NCBI RefSeq assembly: GCF_030142075.1
Contig: NZ_CP126241.1
Location: forward strand, 62,001 to 126,000
Reading direction: 5' to 3'
Length of the DNA: 64,000 nucleotides
Origin: Arthrobacter sp. zg-Y20
GTDB lineage: Bacteria; Actinomycetota; Actinomycetes; Actinomycetales; Micrococcaceae
Below the pieces are notes generated by a model, which saw only the letters and a program-made list of their open reading frames with translations, was not told the origin of the DNA and made no database searches. Positions 25,269 through 34,805 of the stretch are shown here, piece by piece. The position numbers and the translations under genes were made by a program. Every line of letters starts with the position of its first letter. Position 1 is the stretch's first letter.

Positions 25269-26738
25269 TTAGCGCACGCCGCTCATCAGCTTCTTGATGG
25301 CCGGGGTCGCCGCTGCCAGGGCGATGCCCAGGACAATGGCGGTTCCGCCGCTGAACAGGAAGTAGCTGACCTCGGTTTCGGGGTCGTAGAACTGTGCCAG
25401 CCAGCCGGCCAGCGTGGTGCCCAGGGAGACCGAAAGGAAGAACAGCGCCACCATCTGGGTCCGGAAAATTTCCGGCGCCAGCTTGGTTGCCACGGACAGG
25501 CCGATCGGGGAGATAAACAGCTCAGCGAAGGTGAACAGCAGCAGGATGCCGACGATCGCCAGCAGCGGGGTGCTGTTGGGGCCGCCGCCGGAGAACGGGA
25601 TGAAGGCCAGGAAGGCCAGGCCCATTACGGCAAGTCCCAGGGAGAACTTCAGCGGCGAGGACGGCTGCCGGTCGCCCAGCTTGGTCCAGACCGCGGCGAA
25701 GACGGCCGCGAAGATGATGATGAAGATCGGGTTGATGGACTGCACCCAGGCCGCCGGCATGGTGAAGCCGAAGATGGACCGGTCCAGCGAGGTGTCCGCG
25801 TACAGCGCCACCACGGTGAACTGCTGCTGGAACAGGGCCCAGAAAGCGGCGCTGGCGATGAACAGCGGCATGAAGGAGTACACGCGGCGGCGTTCGACGG
25901 CGCCCACCTTCGGGCTGCGCAGGATGATCACGAAGTATGCGATCGAGGCAAGGATGGCCACGGTCGCCATGACCACTGCGAGGTTCTCCGCCTTGAGCAG
26001 GCCGAAGACCACGGCCAGGGCAACGATGACCACAACGCCGGCGGCAACGCCGCCCATGGTGGCGTACTTGCGGCGCGGCAGCGGGTTGGTCACCTGGTGG
26101 GCTGCCTCGGGCAGGTACTTGCGGGTCAGGCCGTACTGGACGAGGCCGATGGCCATGCCAATGGCGGCCAGGCCGAAGCCGTAGTGGAAGCCGAGCTTCA
26201 CCTGGAGCAGGCCGGTGAGGAGGGGGCCGACCAGGGCGCCGAGGTTGATGCCCATGTAGAAGAGGGAGAAACCGGCGTCGCGCCGTTCATCCTTTTCGTC
26301 GTACAGGGTCCCCACCAGCGAAGTGGCGTTGGCTTTGACGCCGCCGGAACCCAGGGCAATCAGGATCAGGCCGGCGGCCAGTCCCACTGCGCCCGGGAGC
26401 ACGGCCAGCGAAATGTGGCCGAGCACAACAATCGCGGCGGAGTAGAAGAGCACGCGTTCGGATCCGAGGACCCGGTCCGCAAGCCACGCACCAATGATGG
26501 TGGACAGGTACACACCACCGCCGTATGCGCCCACCAGCGAGGTGGCGATGGCTTTGTCGATGCCAAGGCCGCCCTCGGTGACGCTGTAGTACATGTAGTA
26601 CAGCAGGATGCCCTGCATGCCGTAGAACGAGAAGCGTTCCCACAACTCGACACTGAAAAGATTGGCCAACATCCGGGGATGGCCGAAGAAGGTTTTACGC
26701 GCTTCTTGGACGCCTGGGTTACTGGGGGTATGGCTCAC
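25269..26738 (-). CDS. POT/PTR-family proton-dependent oligopeptide transporter
   Basis: A 489-residue major-facilitator protein with about 14 helices. GHPRMLANLFSVELWERFSFYGMQGILLYYM holds the ExxERFxYY-type proton-coupling motif of helix 1 (read E-LWERFSFYG), with GAYGGGVYLSTIIGAWLADRVLG and FSLFYMGINLGALVGPLLTG. The family imports di- and tripeptides with protons. Starts at GTG 26738; GGGA is about 11 bases upstream. It is divergent from the flavin oxidoreductase gene across a 229-bp gap in which I see no clear operator. Confidence 0.93.
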   Translation of the reverse strand: MSHTPSNPGVQEARKTFFGHPRMLANLFSVELWERFSFYGMQGILLYYMYYSVTEGGLGIDKAIATSLVGAYGGGVYLSTIIGAWLADRVLGSERVLFYSAAIVVLGHISLAVLPGAVGLAAGLILIALGSGGVKANATSLVGTLYDEKDERRDAGFSLFYMGINLGALVGPLLTGLLQVKLGFHYGFGLAAIGMAIGLVQYGLTRKYLPEAAHQVTNPLPRRKYATMGGVAAGVVVIVALAVVFGLLKAENLAVVMATVAILASIAYFVIILRSPKVGAVERRRVYSFMPLFIASAAFWALFQQQFTVVALYADTSLDRSIFGFTMPAAWVQSINPIFIIIFAAVFAAVWTKLGDRQPSSPLKFSLGLAVMGLAFLAFIPFSGGGPNSTPLLAIVGILLLFTFAELFISPIGLSVATKLAPEIFRTQMVALFFLSVSLGTTLAGWLAQFYDPETEVSYFLFSGGTAIVLGIALAAATPAIKKLMSGVR

Positions 26739-26967
26739 GGATTAATGGTCCCACTCCCCGCGGGGGTAAGCGCCGGGAAAACCGGCGTATTCCGCCCCGA
26801 ACCGGGCAGGTTTCCCTTGGCCATGTGCTGAAGGTCACCCGTTTGCAGGTCGATTTCCGCGAGATTACGTGCAATAGGGCCCCCGTTACGCCCGGATTTT
26901 GCGCAAACCCGGGGCGCTGCCTACAAGCAGCCGGAATTCCGGGGGAGTGTGCAGGGTTGCCACCGGT

Positions 26968-27948
26968 ATGCCCACCCGCGTCCCCCTCTCGATCCTTGAC
27001 CGCGCCAACTCACGGCTGGGCTTTTCCGAGGCCCATGCCCTGCAGGCAGTCCTCGAGCGTGCCGAAGCCGCTGAAGCGCTTGGGTACCGGCGCTTCTGGG
27101 TGGCCGAACACCATGCCGTGGCCGGTATTGCCGGTTCAGCACCGGCGGTGCTGATGGCCGCCCTTGCCGCCCGGACCAGCAGCATCCGCATCGGTTCCGG
27201 CGGCATCATGCTGCCCAACCATCCGCCGCTGCTGGTCGCCGAGCAGGCCGCCACCCTGTCCGCCCTCTACCCGGACCGCATTGACCTGGGGCTGGGCCGT
27301 TCGGTGGGTTTCACGCAGGCGGTGCGGCGGGCACTAAAGGCAGGAACGGCTGAGGCCGAACGGTTCGAAGCGGACCTGGCGGAACTGCTGGCCTACCTCG
27401 ACGGCACGGCACCGATCGCGGTGCGGCCGCGGGACTCCGGCCAAACCCCGGTTTTTGTGATGGCCACCGGAGCCGGTGCCGATATCGCTGCGCGTGCGGG
27501 CCTGGGCCTGGTCTTCGGCGGGCCGGGCCTGTTCCGAAACAACCCCGGGCAGGTGCTGGAACGGTACCGGACATCCTTCCGCCCCTCGGACCGGTTCCCG
27601 CGCCCCTACGTGCTGGCCGCGGTGAACGTGGCGGTTGCCGGCACGGAAAGGGCAGCCGCTGAACTGCTCCTCCCCGAGGCCGCGGCCCTGGCCGATTCAC
27701 GTACCAAGGGTGTGTTCCCCGCCCTGGCCGGGAGCGGCAGCGCTGCGGAAGGCCCGGAACGCCGGCAGGAACTTATCCGGGAATCACTGGCCAATTCCAT
27801 CCACGGCACCCCGGACCAGGTCCGCGAGAAGCTGGGCGGGCTCGTGGCCGCAACCGGTGCCGATGAACTCCTGGCCACCGGGGGAGCCTATGACCTCGCG
27901 GGCCAACGGGAGTCCGACCGGCTGCTCGCCGGCCTGTTCACGGATTAG
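26968..27948 (+). CDS. Luciferase-like (LLM) flavin-dependent oxidoreductase
   Basis: A 326-residue TIM-barrel protein of the bacterial luciferase superfamily, MsnO8-like subgroup. VPLSILDRAN opens the barrel, YRRFWVAEHHAVAGIAGSAP and SSIRIGSGGIMLPNHPPLLVAEQ are the conserved blocks, and GTPDQVREKLGGLVAATGADELL closes it. It uses FMNH2 or F420-type cofactors and its substrate cannot be told. ATG 26968 is chosen where homology begins. Convergent with the amidase gene, 27 bases between stops. Confidence 0.9.
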   Translation: MPTRVPLSILDRANSRLGFSEAHALQAVLERAEAAEALGYRRFWVAEHHAVAGIAGSAPAVLMAALAARTSSIRIGSGGIMLPNHPPLLVAEQAATLSALYPDRIDLGLGRSVGFTQAVRRALKAGTAEAERFEADLAELLAYLDGTAPIAVRPRDSGQTPVFVMATGAGADIAARAGLGLVFGGPGLFRNNPGQVLERYRTSFRPSDRFPRPYVLAAVNVAVAGTERAAAELLLPEAAALADSRTKGVFPALAGSGSAAEGPERRQELIRESLANSIHGTPDQVREKLGGLVAATGADELLATGGAYDLAGQRESDRLLAGLFTD

Positions 27949-27975
27949 CGGCCCCGCCTGGATGGGGAACCGGGG

Positions 27976-29358
27976 TCAGTAGCCAAGCTGCGCGGCGACG
28001 GCGAGCAGGTCGGCTTCGGCCCCCGGACGGCCGATGAGCTGGATACCCATCGGCAGTCCGGCCTCCGTGTTGTACACGGGGACGGAGATGGCGGGAAGTC
28101 CGCACACATTAACCATGGACGTGAACGGCGAGTAGAGGCACTGCCGTACATAGTCTTCCTCCCCGCCGCCGTCCGTGTACCAGCCGATGGGCCGCGGCGT
28201 CATGCCCAGGGACGGCGTGAGGATCATGTCATAGGCACCGAACTGCCGGATGGCGTCGGTTTCGAAGGTGCGCAGGATGTCAATGGCCGTGACCAGGTCC
28301 GCAGCGCTTCGGCCCAGTGCCCGCTGCCGCTTGGACGCTGCAATGCCGGTGAGTTCCGATTCGGCCCCCGGCTCCAGCACAGCCGTAGCCAGGAACGCCG
28401 TCCACACCGCCTCGAACGCATCCGGATACCGTTCGTCGTAGCGCAGGTCCGTGTCCACCAGGTCGTGGCCTGCCGCACTTAGCGCGGCCGACCCGGCGTC
28501 GAGCGCCTGAAGCGCCTCGGGATCAAGGCGGATCTCCAGCCTGGACTCGAAGGGTGAGCGGGTGCTGACGCCTATCCGGAATGTGCCTTCGGCCCGCTGC
28601 GCAGCGGCCAGGAAGCCGTCCGTGGACGGCGGTGCGCTGGTGGCGCGGTGGTTCGGCCCGGCAACCATGGCGTCCAGCAGCAGTCCGGCGTCGGCCGCGG
28701 TTCGGGCCAGTGGACCGGCCACCACAAACTGGCCCAAATCCTGCTGGGCGGAGCCGGAGGGGACCCTGCCGCGGTTGGGCTTAAGCCCTACCAGCCCGGT
28801 GGCGGCGGCGGGGATGCGTACCGAACCGCCGCCGTCGGTGCCCGGTGCGAAGGGAATCAGCCCGGCAGCTACGGCCGCTGCGCTGCCACCGGAGGATCCG
28901 CCGGGGCTCAACCGCAGATCCCGCGGGTTCCGCGCCGGCGGGCCCACCAGGTTTTCGCTGTAGCTGCTCAGCCCGAATTCCGGCACCTGGGTTTTGCCGA
29001 GGCTGATGGCTCCGGCCCGGCGCAGTACGGCCGGGAGCGGGCCGTCGGTGTCCGCCGTCCACGGCTTCAACGCGGCGCTGCCCATGGTGGTACGGACGCC
29101 GGCCACATCGGTCAGGTCTTTGTGGGCCAGCGGCATGCCGTGCAGCATGCCCAGCTTTTCTCCCCGGGCGCGCCGCGCATCAGCGGCCCGCGCCTCGGCC
29201 ACGGCAAGCTCAGGGGTGGGCGTGAGGAAGGCGCCCAGCGCGGGGTTGAGCTCTTCGATCCGCTGCAGGTAGTGGGTGGTCAACTCTTCGGCGCCGAGCC
29301 GGCCGGCTGCCAGTTCATCCCGCAGCTCGACGGCGGTCATCTCGTGGGGAGCGGGCAA
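27976..29358 (-). CDS. Amidase signature enzyme
   Basis: A 460-residue amidase. The Ser-cisSer-Lys triad is visible: Lys in MPLAHKDLTDVAG, the first Ser in GGSSGGSAAAVAAGLIPFA and the nucleophile in DGGGSVRIPAAATGLVGLKP. It hydrolyses a carboxamide; there is no gatB or gatC nearby, so it is not GatA. The start is placed at TTG 29358 because GGAGG lies 6 bases upstream. The in-frame ATG at 29376 has no ribosome site and would add MHRRYK. Confidence 0.9.
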   Translation of the reverse strand: MPAPHEMTAVELRDELAAGRLGAEELTTHYLQRIEELNPALGAFLTPTPELAVAEARAADARRARGEKLGMLHGMPLAHKDLTDVAGVRTTMGSAALKPWTADTDGPLPAVLRRAGAISLGKTQVPEFGLSSYSENLVGPPARNPRDLRLSPGGSSGGSAAAVAAGLIPFAPGTDGGGSVRIPAAATGLVGLKPNRGRVPSGSAQQDLGQFVVAGPLARTAADAGLLLDAMVAGPNHRATSAPPSTDGFLAAAQRAEGTFRIGVSTRSPFESRLEIRLDPEALQALDAGSAALSAAGHDLVDTDLRYDERYPDAFEAVWTAFLATAVLEPGAESELTGIAASKRQRALGRSAADLVTAIDILRTFETDAIRQFGAYDMILTPSLGMTPRPIGWYTDGGGEEDYVRQCLYSPFTSMVNVCGLPAISVPVYNTEAGLPMGIQLIGRPGAEADLLAVAAQLGY

Positions 29359-29501
29359 TTTGTACCTCCGGTGCATGGGACCTGGACGTTTATTTCTTCG
29401 GGCCGCGTCCCACTATAGGCTGGACAAAACGAACGCCGCGGCCCAAGAAGCTCGGGTGCGGCGGCGGCGCGGAACAACCCGGTTCAACAGTGAGGGCAGC
29501 A

Positions 29502-29828
29502 ATGAGTGAGATGCAGAGCGTATCCGTAGACAGCATTCCGGCGGGCGCAAAAATCCTCGATGTGCGGGAGGACTATGAATGGGAGGCCGGTCACGTGGAC
29601 GGCGCCGTCCATATCCCGCTGGACCAGCTGCCCGAAAGCCTTGACAGCCTGGACCCCGACCAGGATCTGGCCGTTATCTGCCGCACCGGCGGCCGCAGCG
29701 CCCGCGCCACTGCGTGGCTGGACGCACAGGGCTACTCGGCCGTTAACGTCAACGGCGGAATGGGCGCCTGGCTGGAAGCGGGCAAGCCCATGGTTTCGGA
29801 CAATGGCCAGGAGCCGACCGTTCGATGA
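29502..29828 (+). CDS. Single-domain rhodanese-like sulfurtransferase
   Basis: A 108-residue rhodanese domain. ILDVREDYEWEAGHVDGAVHIPL is the N-terminal signature and the active-site loop is ICRTGGRSARA with Cys60. It carries sulfane sulfur in thiol or cofactor metabolism. AGGG is 7 bases before the ATG; the in-frame GTG at 29490 is less likely. Its stop overlaps the pheA start (ATGA), a coupling with no obvious biochemical reason. Confidence 0.92.
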   Translation: MSEMQSVSVDSIPAGAKILDVREDYEWEAGHVDGAVHIPLDQLPESLDSLDPDQDLAVICRTGGRSARATAWLDAQGYSAVNVNGGMGAWLEAGKPMVSDNGQEPTVR

Positions 29829-30805
29829 CGCACACGGCGCACGCCCAAGCTGCTCCGCACCATTCCGGCCCGTCGGGCGAGACCGTGGTGTACACCTATC
29901 TCGGCCCGGAAGGAACGTTCACGGAAGCGGCCCTGCTGCAGGTGCCCGGCGCGAAGGATGCCGTCCGTGTACCGTCCGCCAGCGTGAACACCGCATTGGA
30001 AATGGTCCGCTCCGGTCAGGCCAATGCCGCCGTGGTTCCGATCGAGAACTCGGTGGAGGGCGGCGTCAGCGCCACCCTCGATGCGCTTTCGGCCGGCGCC
30101 ACTCTTCGGATCCTGCGCGAAATCCTGGTACCTATTACCTTTGTGCTGGCAGCCCGGCCGGGAGTGGCGCTTGAGGATGTCCGCACGGTGTCTACCCACT
30201 CGCATGCCTGGGCCCAGTGCCGCGAATGGGCCGCGGCGAATATTCCCGAAGCGGAATATCTCCCTGCGTCCTCCACTGCCGCAGCCGCCGTGGAACTTAG
30301 CGGTGCGGAGCCCTCCTTCGACGCTGCTATCTGCGCGCCGCTGGTCGCCGAACGGCTGGGGCTGACGGTGCTGCGGGAAGACATCGGAGACGTGCGCGAC
30401 GCCGTGACCCGGTTCGTGATGATCAGCCAGCCTGGCCTGCTGCCCGAGCCCACCGGATCGGACAAGACCACCCTGGTGATCCCGCTGCCGGAGGACCACC
30501 CGGGTGCCCTGATGGAAATCCTTGAGCAGTTCTCCACCCGCGGGGTAAACCTGAGCCGGATCGAGTCCCGCCCCACCGGCATGTTCCTCGGCGACTACTT
30601 CTTCAGCATTGACGCCGACGGACACGTGGCCGATGCCCGGATGGCGGATGCGTTGAAGGGCCTGCACCGGATCAGCCCGGAAATGCGTTTCCTAGGCTCC
30701 TACCCCCGGGCGGACCGCCGGGAGCCCGAGGTCTCCCGGCACACCAGCGACGAAGCTTTCCGGGACGCGGATATTTGGCTCGAATCCCTGCTGAACGGAT
30801 ACTAG
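29825..30805 (+). CDS. pheA: Prephenate dehydratase
   Basis: A 326-residue monofunctional prephenate dehydratase. YTYLGPEGTFTEAALLQV opens the catalytic domain and VVPIENSVEGGVSATLDALS and DAVTRFVMISQPG follow. A C-terminal ACT domain (LVIPLPEDHPGALMEILEQF then LSRIESRPTG) is the expected phenylalanine-sensing site. It converts prephenate to phenylpyruvate in phenylalanine synthesis. Translationally coupled to the rhodanese gene. No chorismate mutase domain is fused. Confidence 0.95.
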   Translation: MTHTAHAQAAPHHSGPSGETVVYTYLGPEGTFTEAALLQVPGAKDAVRVPSASVNTALEMVRSGQANAAVVPIENSVEGGVSATLDALSAGATLRILREILVPITFVLAARPGVALEDVRTVSTHSHAWAQCREWAAANIPEAEYLPASSTAAAAVELSGAEPSFDAAICAPLVAERLGLTVLREDIGDVRDAVTRFVMISQPGLLPEPTGSDKTTLVIPLPEDHPGALMEILEQFSTRGVNLSRIESRPTGMFLGDYFFSIDADGHVADARMADALKGLHRISPEMRFLGSYPRADRREPEVSRHTSDEAFRDADIWLESLLNGY

Positions 30806-30861
30806 GGCTGGAAGCATGCCGCGGCCGGACCGGCTGCGGCGCCGGGTGAAAGGGAAGCACC

Positions 30862-31836
30862 ATGGCTCGACTGAGGCGCAGCAACTGCGAGCATCCCGGC
30901 TACTCCCGGCGGCGCTGGGGAAAAGGCTTCAGCTACCGGGACATCCGCGGCGGGGTGATCACTGACCGGCAGGTGCTGGCACGCATCCGTTCGCTGGCGA
31001 TCCCGCCGGCGTGGACCAGCGTCTGGATCAGCCCCTACGCCAACGGCCACATCCAGGCCACCGGCACAGACGGGGCCGGGCGGAAGCAGTACATCTACCA
31101 TCCGCACTGGCGGGAAATGAAGGACCGGGAAAAGTTCGACCGCGCCTTGGCCTTTGCGCAGTCCCTTCCGCCGGCCCGCCGCCTGATTACCAAGCATTTG
31201 CGTGCCGAAGGGGTGGGTCCCGAACGTGCCCTCGCCGCCGCGCTGCGCATTGTCGACGCCGGTGCCCTGCGGGTGGGCGGCACCCGGTATGCCGAGGCCA
31301 ACGGTTCCTACGGCACGACCACCCTGCGCATTGAGCACGTGAATCTGGCCGGCACCGAGGTCCGCTTCGATTTCCCGGGCAAGAGCGGCCAGGAATGGCA
31401 CACGTCCATCAATGACGAGGACCTCGCCGCAGCGCTGGAGCCCATGCTCGAACGGCCCGGCGCCGACACGGCCCTGGCCTACATCGGTTCGGACGGCAGC
31501 TGGCACAGTGTGGACGCCGCAGCGCTGAACGCTTTCCTGAAGGAAGTAACCGGCGGGGATTTCAGCGCCAAGGACTTCCGCACCTGGCAGGCCACGGTAG
31601 TTGCTGCAATGTCCCTGGCCCGGCTCGCGCCCGAAGCCGTCACTAAACGGGCCAAGCTGAAGGCCGTGGCGGCAACCGCCCGGGACGTCGCGGACCACCT
31701 GGGCAACACGCCGGCTATCGCCCGCAAGTCCTACATTGATCCCCGCGTGGTGGACCGGTTCTTTGACGGCGACGTCATCCCCGTTACCGGGTTTTCGGCG
31801 TCGGAGACCGCGGTGCGCCTGATGCTCGAGGACTAA
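30862..31836 (+). CDS. Type IB DNA topoisomerase
   Basis: A 324-residue poxvirus-type topoisomerase IB. GGVITDRQVLARIRSLAIPPAW and HIQATGTDGAGRKQYIYHPHWR form the N-terminal clamp. ALRIVDAGALRVGG and the catalytic ARKSYIDPRVV (Tyr291) belong to the tyrosine-recombinase-like core. It relaxes supercoils through a 3'-phosphotyrosine. GGGAAG precedes the ATG. Bacterial members are common in Arthrobacter-like genomes and are thought dispensable. Confidence 0.93.
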   Translation: MARLRRSNCEHPGYSRRRWGKGFSYRDIRGGVITDRQVLARIRSLAIPPAWTSVWISPYANGHIQATGTDGAGRKQYIYHPHWREMKDREKFDRALAFAQSLPPARRLITKHLRAEGVGPERALAAALRIVDAGALRVGGTRYAEANGSYGTTTLRIEHVNLAGTEVRFDFPGKSGQEWHTSINDEDLAAALEPMLERPGADTALAYIGSDGSWHSVDAAALNAFLKEVTGGDFSAKDFRTWQATVVAAMSLARLAPEAVTKRAKLKAVAATARDVADHLGNTPAIARKSYIDPRVVDRFFDGDVIPVTGFSASETAVRLMLED

Positions 31837-31931
31837 CCGGGTTTCCGCGGCGCCCGGCAATAAGTATGCTGATGGAAGGCGCGCGCAGTATTGGCGCACT
31901 GGACAACCACCCCAAGAAGGAAGGTGCCGGC

Positions 31932-32198
31932 ATGAGCGAGTACCCCAATGAAGAAGAACAGCTCAAGGACCCGAAGCCCAGCGGTGTTTCCACCAATGAT
32001 GACAACTACCGCGGCGATGTCGGCGACCAGGGCAACGACATCCGCTTTGCCGAGGAAGAGGCACTGATCCGGGAACAGTCCTCCGGATCCTCCCTGCCTA
32101 AGGAAGAAGGCGAGTACACCGACGCCGACGGCGCCCGGACGGACCGCAACCGCGAAGGCGGCTACACCGATTCCGAGGGAACCCAGGACGGGAAGTAG
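31932..32198 (+). CDS. Small acidic hydrophilic protein of unknown function
   Basis: An 88-residue, strongly acidic, hydrophobic-poor protein (EEEQLKDPKPSG; DVGDQGNDIRFAEEEALI; two similar GEYTDADGA / GGYTDSEGT repeats near the end). It is probably unfolded. AAGGAAGGTG precedes the ATG. It resembles in style the small hydrophilic protein at 23505-23717. No family recognised. Confidence 0.75.
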   Translation: MSEYPNEEEQLKDPKPSGVSTNDDNYRGDVGDQGNDIRFAEEEALIREQSSGSSLPKEEGEYTDADGARTDRNREGGYTDSEGTQDGK

Positions 32199-32236
32199 TC
32201 CGTCCCGGTTCCGCCGCCGGCATCAACTCCGGTAAC

Positions 32237-32270
32237 AACGGGGCCGCATCCGAAAGGGTGCGGCCCCGTT
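32237..32270. terminator. Bidirectional terminator hairpin
   Basis: 15-base arms (AACGGGGCCGCATCC / GGGTGCGGCCCCGTT, one wobble pair) with a GAAA tetraloop lie between the convergent small protein and lipid kinase genes. Confidence 0.8.
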
Positions 32271-32283
32271 GCATATTCCCTGG

Positions 32284-33384
32284 CTAGGCCGTTGCGGCGG
32301 CGTTGCTGCGGTTCTTCGGTACAGGCAGCGCGGGGGCCTGCGGTACCCGCACGAGCAAGGCCCCGGGATCCACCTGGACGGTGATGGACGTGGCCGCCCC
32401 GGTCAGGTCCCCGTCGAGCTGGGTCTGCGTGGGTTCGGCCACCGACACGGTCACTTTCCGGGCCCGGTGGTGGTGGATGACCGGCAGGTCCTTGGGGTAG
32501 CGCGTCATCACCTTGCCGGCCACCCAGGCCCAGCCCAGGACGCTGCGCGGACTCATGATGATGATGTCCAGCAACCCGTCATCCACTACGGCATCCGGGA
32601 TGAAGTCGATTCCGGCAGGCAGCCGTCCGGTATTGGCCACCAGCACGCTGTGCACTTTCTGCGAATGGACCGGGGCGTCGTCAATGCTGATGTTCATGCG
32701 GGTGCGGCGCCCCGGCAGCAGGCGCACACCGGCTTCGCTGTAGGCCAGCCAGCCGACCCGCTTTTTCAGCTCGTCGCGCGTCGCGGCAATGACTTCGGCA
32801 TCCAAGCCGATGCCGCCCATCACCAGGAAAGCGTTGCGGGAGGCCGTTCCGGCGGTTGAATCCTCCAGTTGGATGGTGGCCATGTCGATCCGGCGGGTAT
32901 CCCCGTGCAGTGCGTTGCGGACATTGCCCGTCAGGTCGGCCACCGAAATGTCGAGGTTCCGCGCCAGCAGGTTGCCGGTGCCCAGCGGCACCAGCCCCAG
33001 CGAGGCGTTGGAATGCGCCGCGGCCCGGGAGACCTCGCGGATGGTGCCGTCCCCGCCTGCCGCCACAACGACATCGGCACCGGCTTCCAGTGCCCGCACC
33101 GCCTGCAGGTAGCCGGGAGAATCCACGGTGGTCTCCAGGATCAGGGGAGCGTCCCAGCCGGCCAGCTCGCAGGCCGCTTCCAGCAGTGCCCGGGCCTCGT
33201 CTGCCTGCGCCTTGATCGGGTTAATGACCATCGCCACCCGCTGGTGGGCTGCCCCGCGCGGGGCGAAGACGGCCGCCTCGGCCGCAAGCCGCCGTCGGCT
33301 TCGCTTTGCAAGGATGGCCCAGGTTGCCGCGGAGGCCAGCAGGGCCGCGAACAGCACAAGGAGGAGGGTAATTTCTACGGGCAT
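32284..33384 (-). CDS. Diacylglycerol-kinase-family lipid kinase
   Basis: A 366-residue protein with an N-terminal membrane helix (ITLLLVLFAALLASAATWAIL) and then a DAGK/YegS catalytic fold. VAMVINPIKAQADEAR, the nucleotide loop VVAAGGDGTIREVSRA, LVPLGTGNLLARNLDI and a beta domain with AVVDDGLLDIII are typical. It phosphorylates diacylglycerol or a similar lipid. ATG 33384 follows GGGAAG; longer frames would overlap the divergent serS. Confidence 0.92.
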   Translation of the reverse strand: MPVEITLLLVLFAALLASAATWAILAKRSRRRLAAEAAVFAPRGAAHQRVAMVINPIKAQADEARALLEAACELAGWDAPLILETTVDSPGYLQAVRALEAGADVVVAAGGDGTIREVSRAAAHSNASLGLVPLGTGNLLARNLDISVADLTGNVRNALHGDTRRIDMATIQLEDSTAGTASRNAFLVMGGIGLDAEVIAATRDELKKRVGWLAYSEAGVRLLPGRRTRMNISIDDAPVHSQKVHSVLVANTGRLPAGIDFIPDAVVDDGLLDIIIMSPRSVLGWAWVAGKVMTRYPKDLPVIHHHRARKVTVSVAEPTQTQLDGDLTGAATSITVQVDPGALLVRVPQAPALPVPKNRSNAAATA

Positions 33385-33439
33385 GATGCTTCCCAGAATA
33401 GTCCCCGCCCGGCGAACCAAAGGCCCGGCCGCTTTTCGG

Positions 33440-33445
33440 TACTCT
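33440..33445 (+). promoter_or_regulatory. -10 box for leaderless serS
   Basis: TACTCT, 6 bases, then the GTG start of serS at 33452. No Shine-Dalgarno is present. Confidence 0.5.
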
Positions 33446-33451
33446 TGAGAC

Positions 33452-34726
33452 GTGATCGATGTAAATGAGCTCCGCGAAAACCCCGAAAAATTCCGAGCCT
33501 CGCAGCGCGCCCGGCTGGCCGACGAGAGCATTGTGGACGCGATCATTTCCGCCGACGCTGCCCGCCGTGACGCCCGGACCCGCTACGAGACCCTGCGCGC
33601 CGAGCAGAACGCCTTCGGCAAGCGCGTGGCGCAGGCCAAGGGCGAGGAAAAGCAGGCCCTGCTGGCCGAGGTGAAGGAACTGGCCGCAGCCGTCAAGGCT
33701 GCCGGCGCCGAAGCCGACACCATCCAGGCCGAATCCGATGCCCTCCTGCGCCGGATCCCGAACCTGGTGTCCGACGGCGTTCCCACCGGCGGCGAAGACG
33801 ACTTCGAGGTTGTCAAGACGGTCGGCACGCCGCGGAACTTCGAGGCCGAGGGTTTTGCGCCCCGCGACCACCTGGAACTGGGCGAGATGCTGGGCGCCAT
33901 CGACATGGAGCGCGGCGCCAAGGTCTCCGGCTCCCGCTTCTACTTCCTGCGCGGCGTCGGAGCCCGCCTGGAACTGGCCCTGCTGAACATGGCCATGGAC
34001 CAGGCCGTGAAGGCCGGCTTCGTTCCCATGATCACCCCCACCCTGGTCCGCCCGGAAACCATGCAGGGCACCGGCTTCGACGTGGCCCACGACGCCGAGA
34101 TCTACCGTCTGGCTGAAGACGACCTGTACCTGGTGGGCACGTCCGAGGTGCCGCTGGCCGGCTACCACGCCGATGAAATCCTTGAGCTCGACGGCGGCCC
34201 TGTCCGTTACGCCGGCTGGTCCTCCTGCTACCGCCGGGAAGCCGGCTCGCACGGCAAGGACACCCGCGGCATTATCCGCGTCCACCAGTTCAACAAAGTG
34301 GAAATGTTCGTCTACACCCGCCCCGAGGATGCTGCCGAAGAGCACAAGCGGCTGCTCGCCTGGGAAGAGGAAATGCTGGCCAAGGTGGAACTGCCGTACC
34401 GGGTCATCGACACGGCCGCGGGTGATCTGGGCATGTCCGCCGCCCGGAAGTTCGACTGCGAAGCCTGGGTTCCCACCCAGAACGCGTACCGCGAGCTGAC
34501 CTCAACCTCCAACTGCACCACGTTCCAGGCCCGGCGCCTGAACATCCGCGAACGCCAGGCCGAAGGCAAGGGAACCCGCGCCGTCGCTACCCTGAACGGA
34601 ACGCTGGCCACCACCCGCTGGATTGTGGCCATCCTGGAGCACCACCAGAACCCGGACGGCTCCGTCAACGTGCCGGCTGCGCTGCAGCCCTACCTTGGCG
34701 GCTTGGAAGTCCTGCCGGTTCTGTAA
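33452..34726 (+). CDS. serS: Seryl-tRNA synthetase
   Basis: A 424-residue class II synthetase. The N-terminal coiled-coil arm (about residues 25-105, alternating Glu/Lys/Ala) is the tRNA-binding hairpin. Motif 2 lies around [24 protein letters not shown], and the C-terminal [18 protein letters not shown] is motif 3. It charges tRNA-Ser. GTG start, apparently leaderless, divergent from the lipid kinase across 67 bases. Confidence 0.97.
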   Translation: MIDVNELRENPEKFRASQRARLADESIVDAIISADAARRDARTRYETLRAEQNAFGKRVAQAKGEEKQALLAEVKELAAAVKAAGAEADTIQAESDALLRRIPNLVSDGVPTGGEDDFEVVKTVGTPRNFEAEGFAPRDHLELGEMLGAIDMERGAKVSGSRFYFLRGVGARLELALLNMAMDQAVKAGFVPMITPTLVRPETMQGTGFDVAHDAEIYRLAEDDLYLVGTSEVPLAGYHADEILELDGGPVRYAGWSSCYRREAGSHGKDTRGIIRVHQFNKVEMFVYTRPEDAAEEHKRLLAWEEEMLAKVELPYRVIDTAAGDLGMSAARKFDCEAWVPTQNAYRELTSTSNCTTFQARRLNIRERQAEGKGTRAVATLNGTLATTRWIVAILEHHQNPDGSVNVPAALQPYLGGLEVLPVL

Positions 34727-34793
34727 GGGGTCTTCTGTGCGGCCTGAGAACCGCGCGTGGTCTGCGTCCTAGCCGCCTTTGCCCGGAATCTGC

Positions 34794-34799
34794 TTAGAT
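34794..34799 (+). promoter_or_regulatory. -10 box for leaderless HAD gene
   Basis: TTAGAT, 6 bases, then ATG 34806, with no ribosome site; TAGATA shifted by one base is an alternative reading. Confidence 0.45.
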
Positions 34800-34805
34800 A
34801 AAACG

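Noticed and set aside
28648-29418. 256-codon frame antisense to the amidase
   Set aside because: Glycine/arginine-rich reverse frame with no domain; the amidase triad on the other strand is clear.
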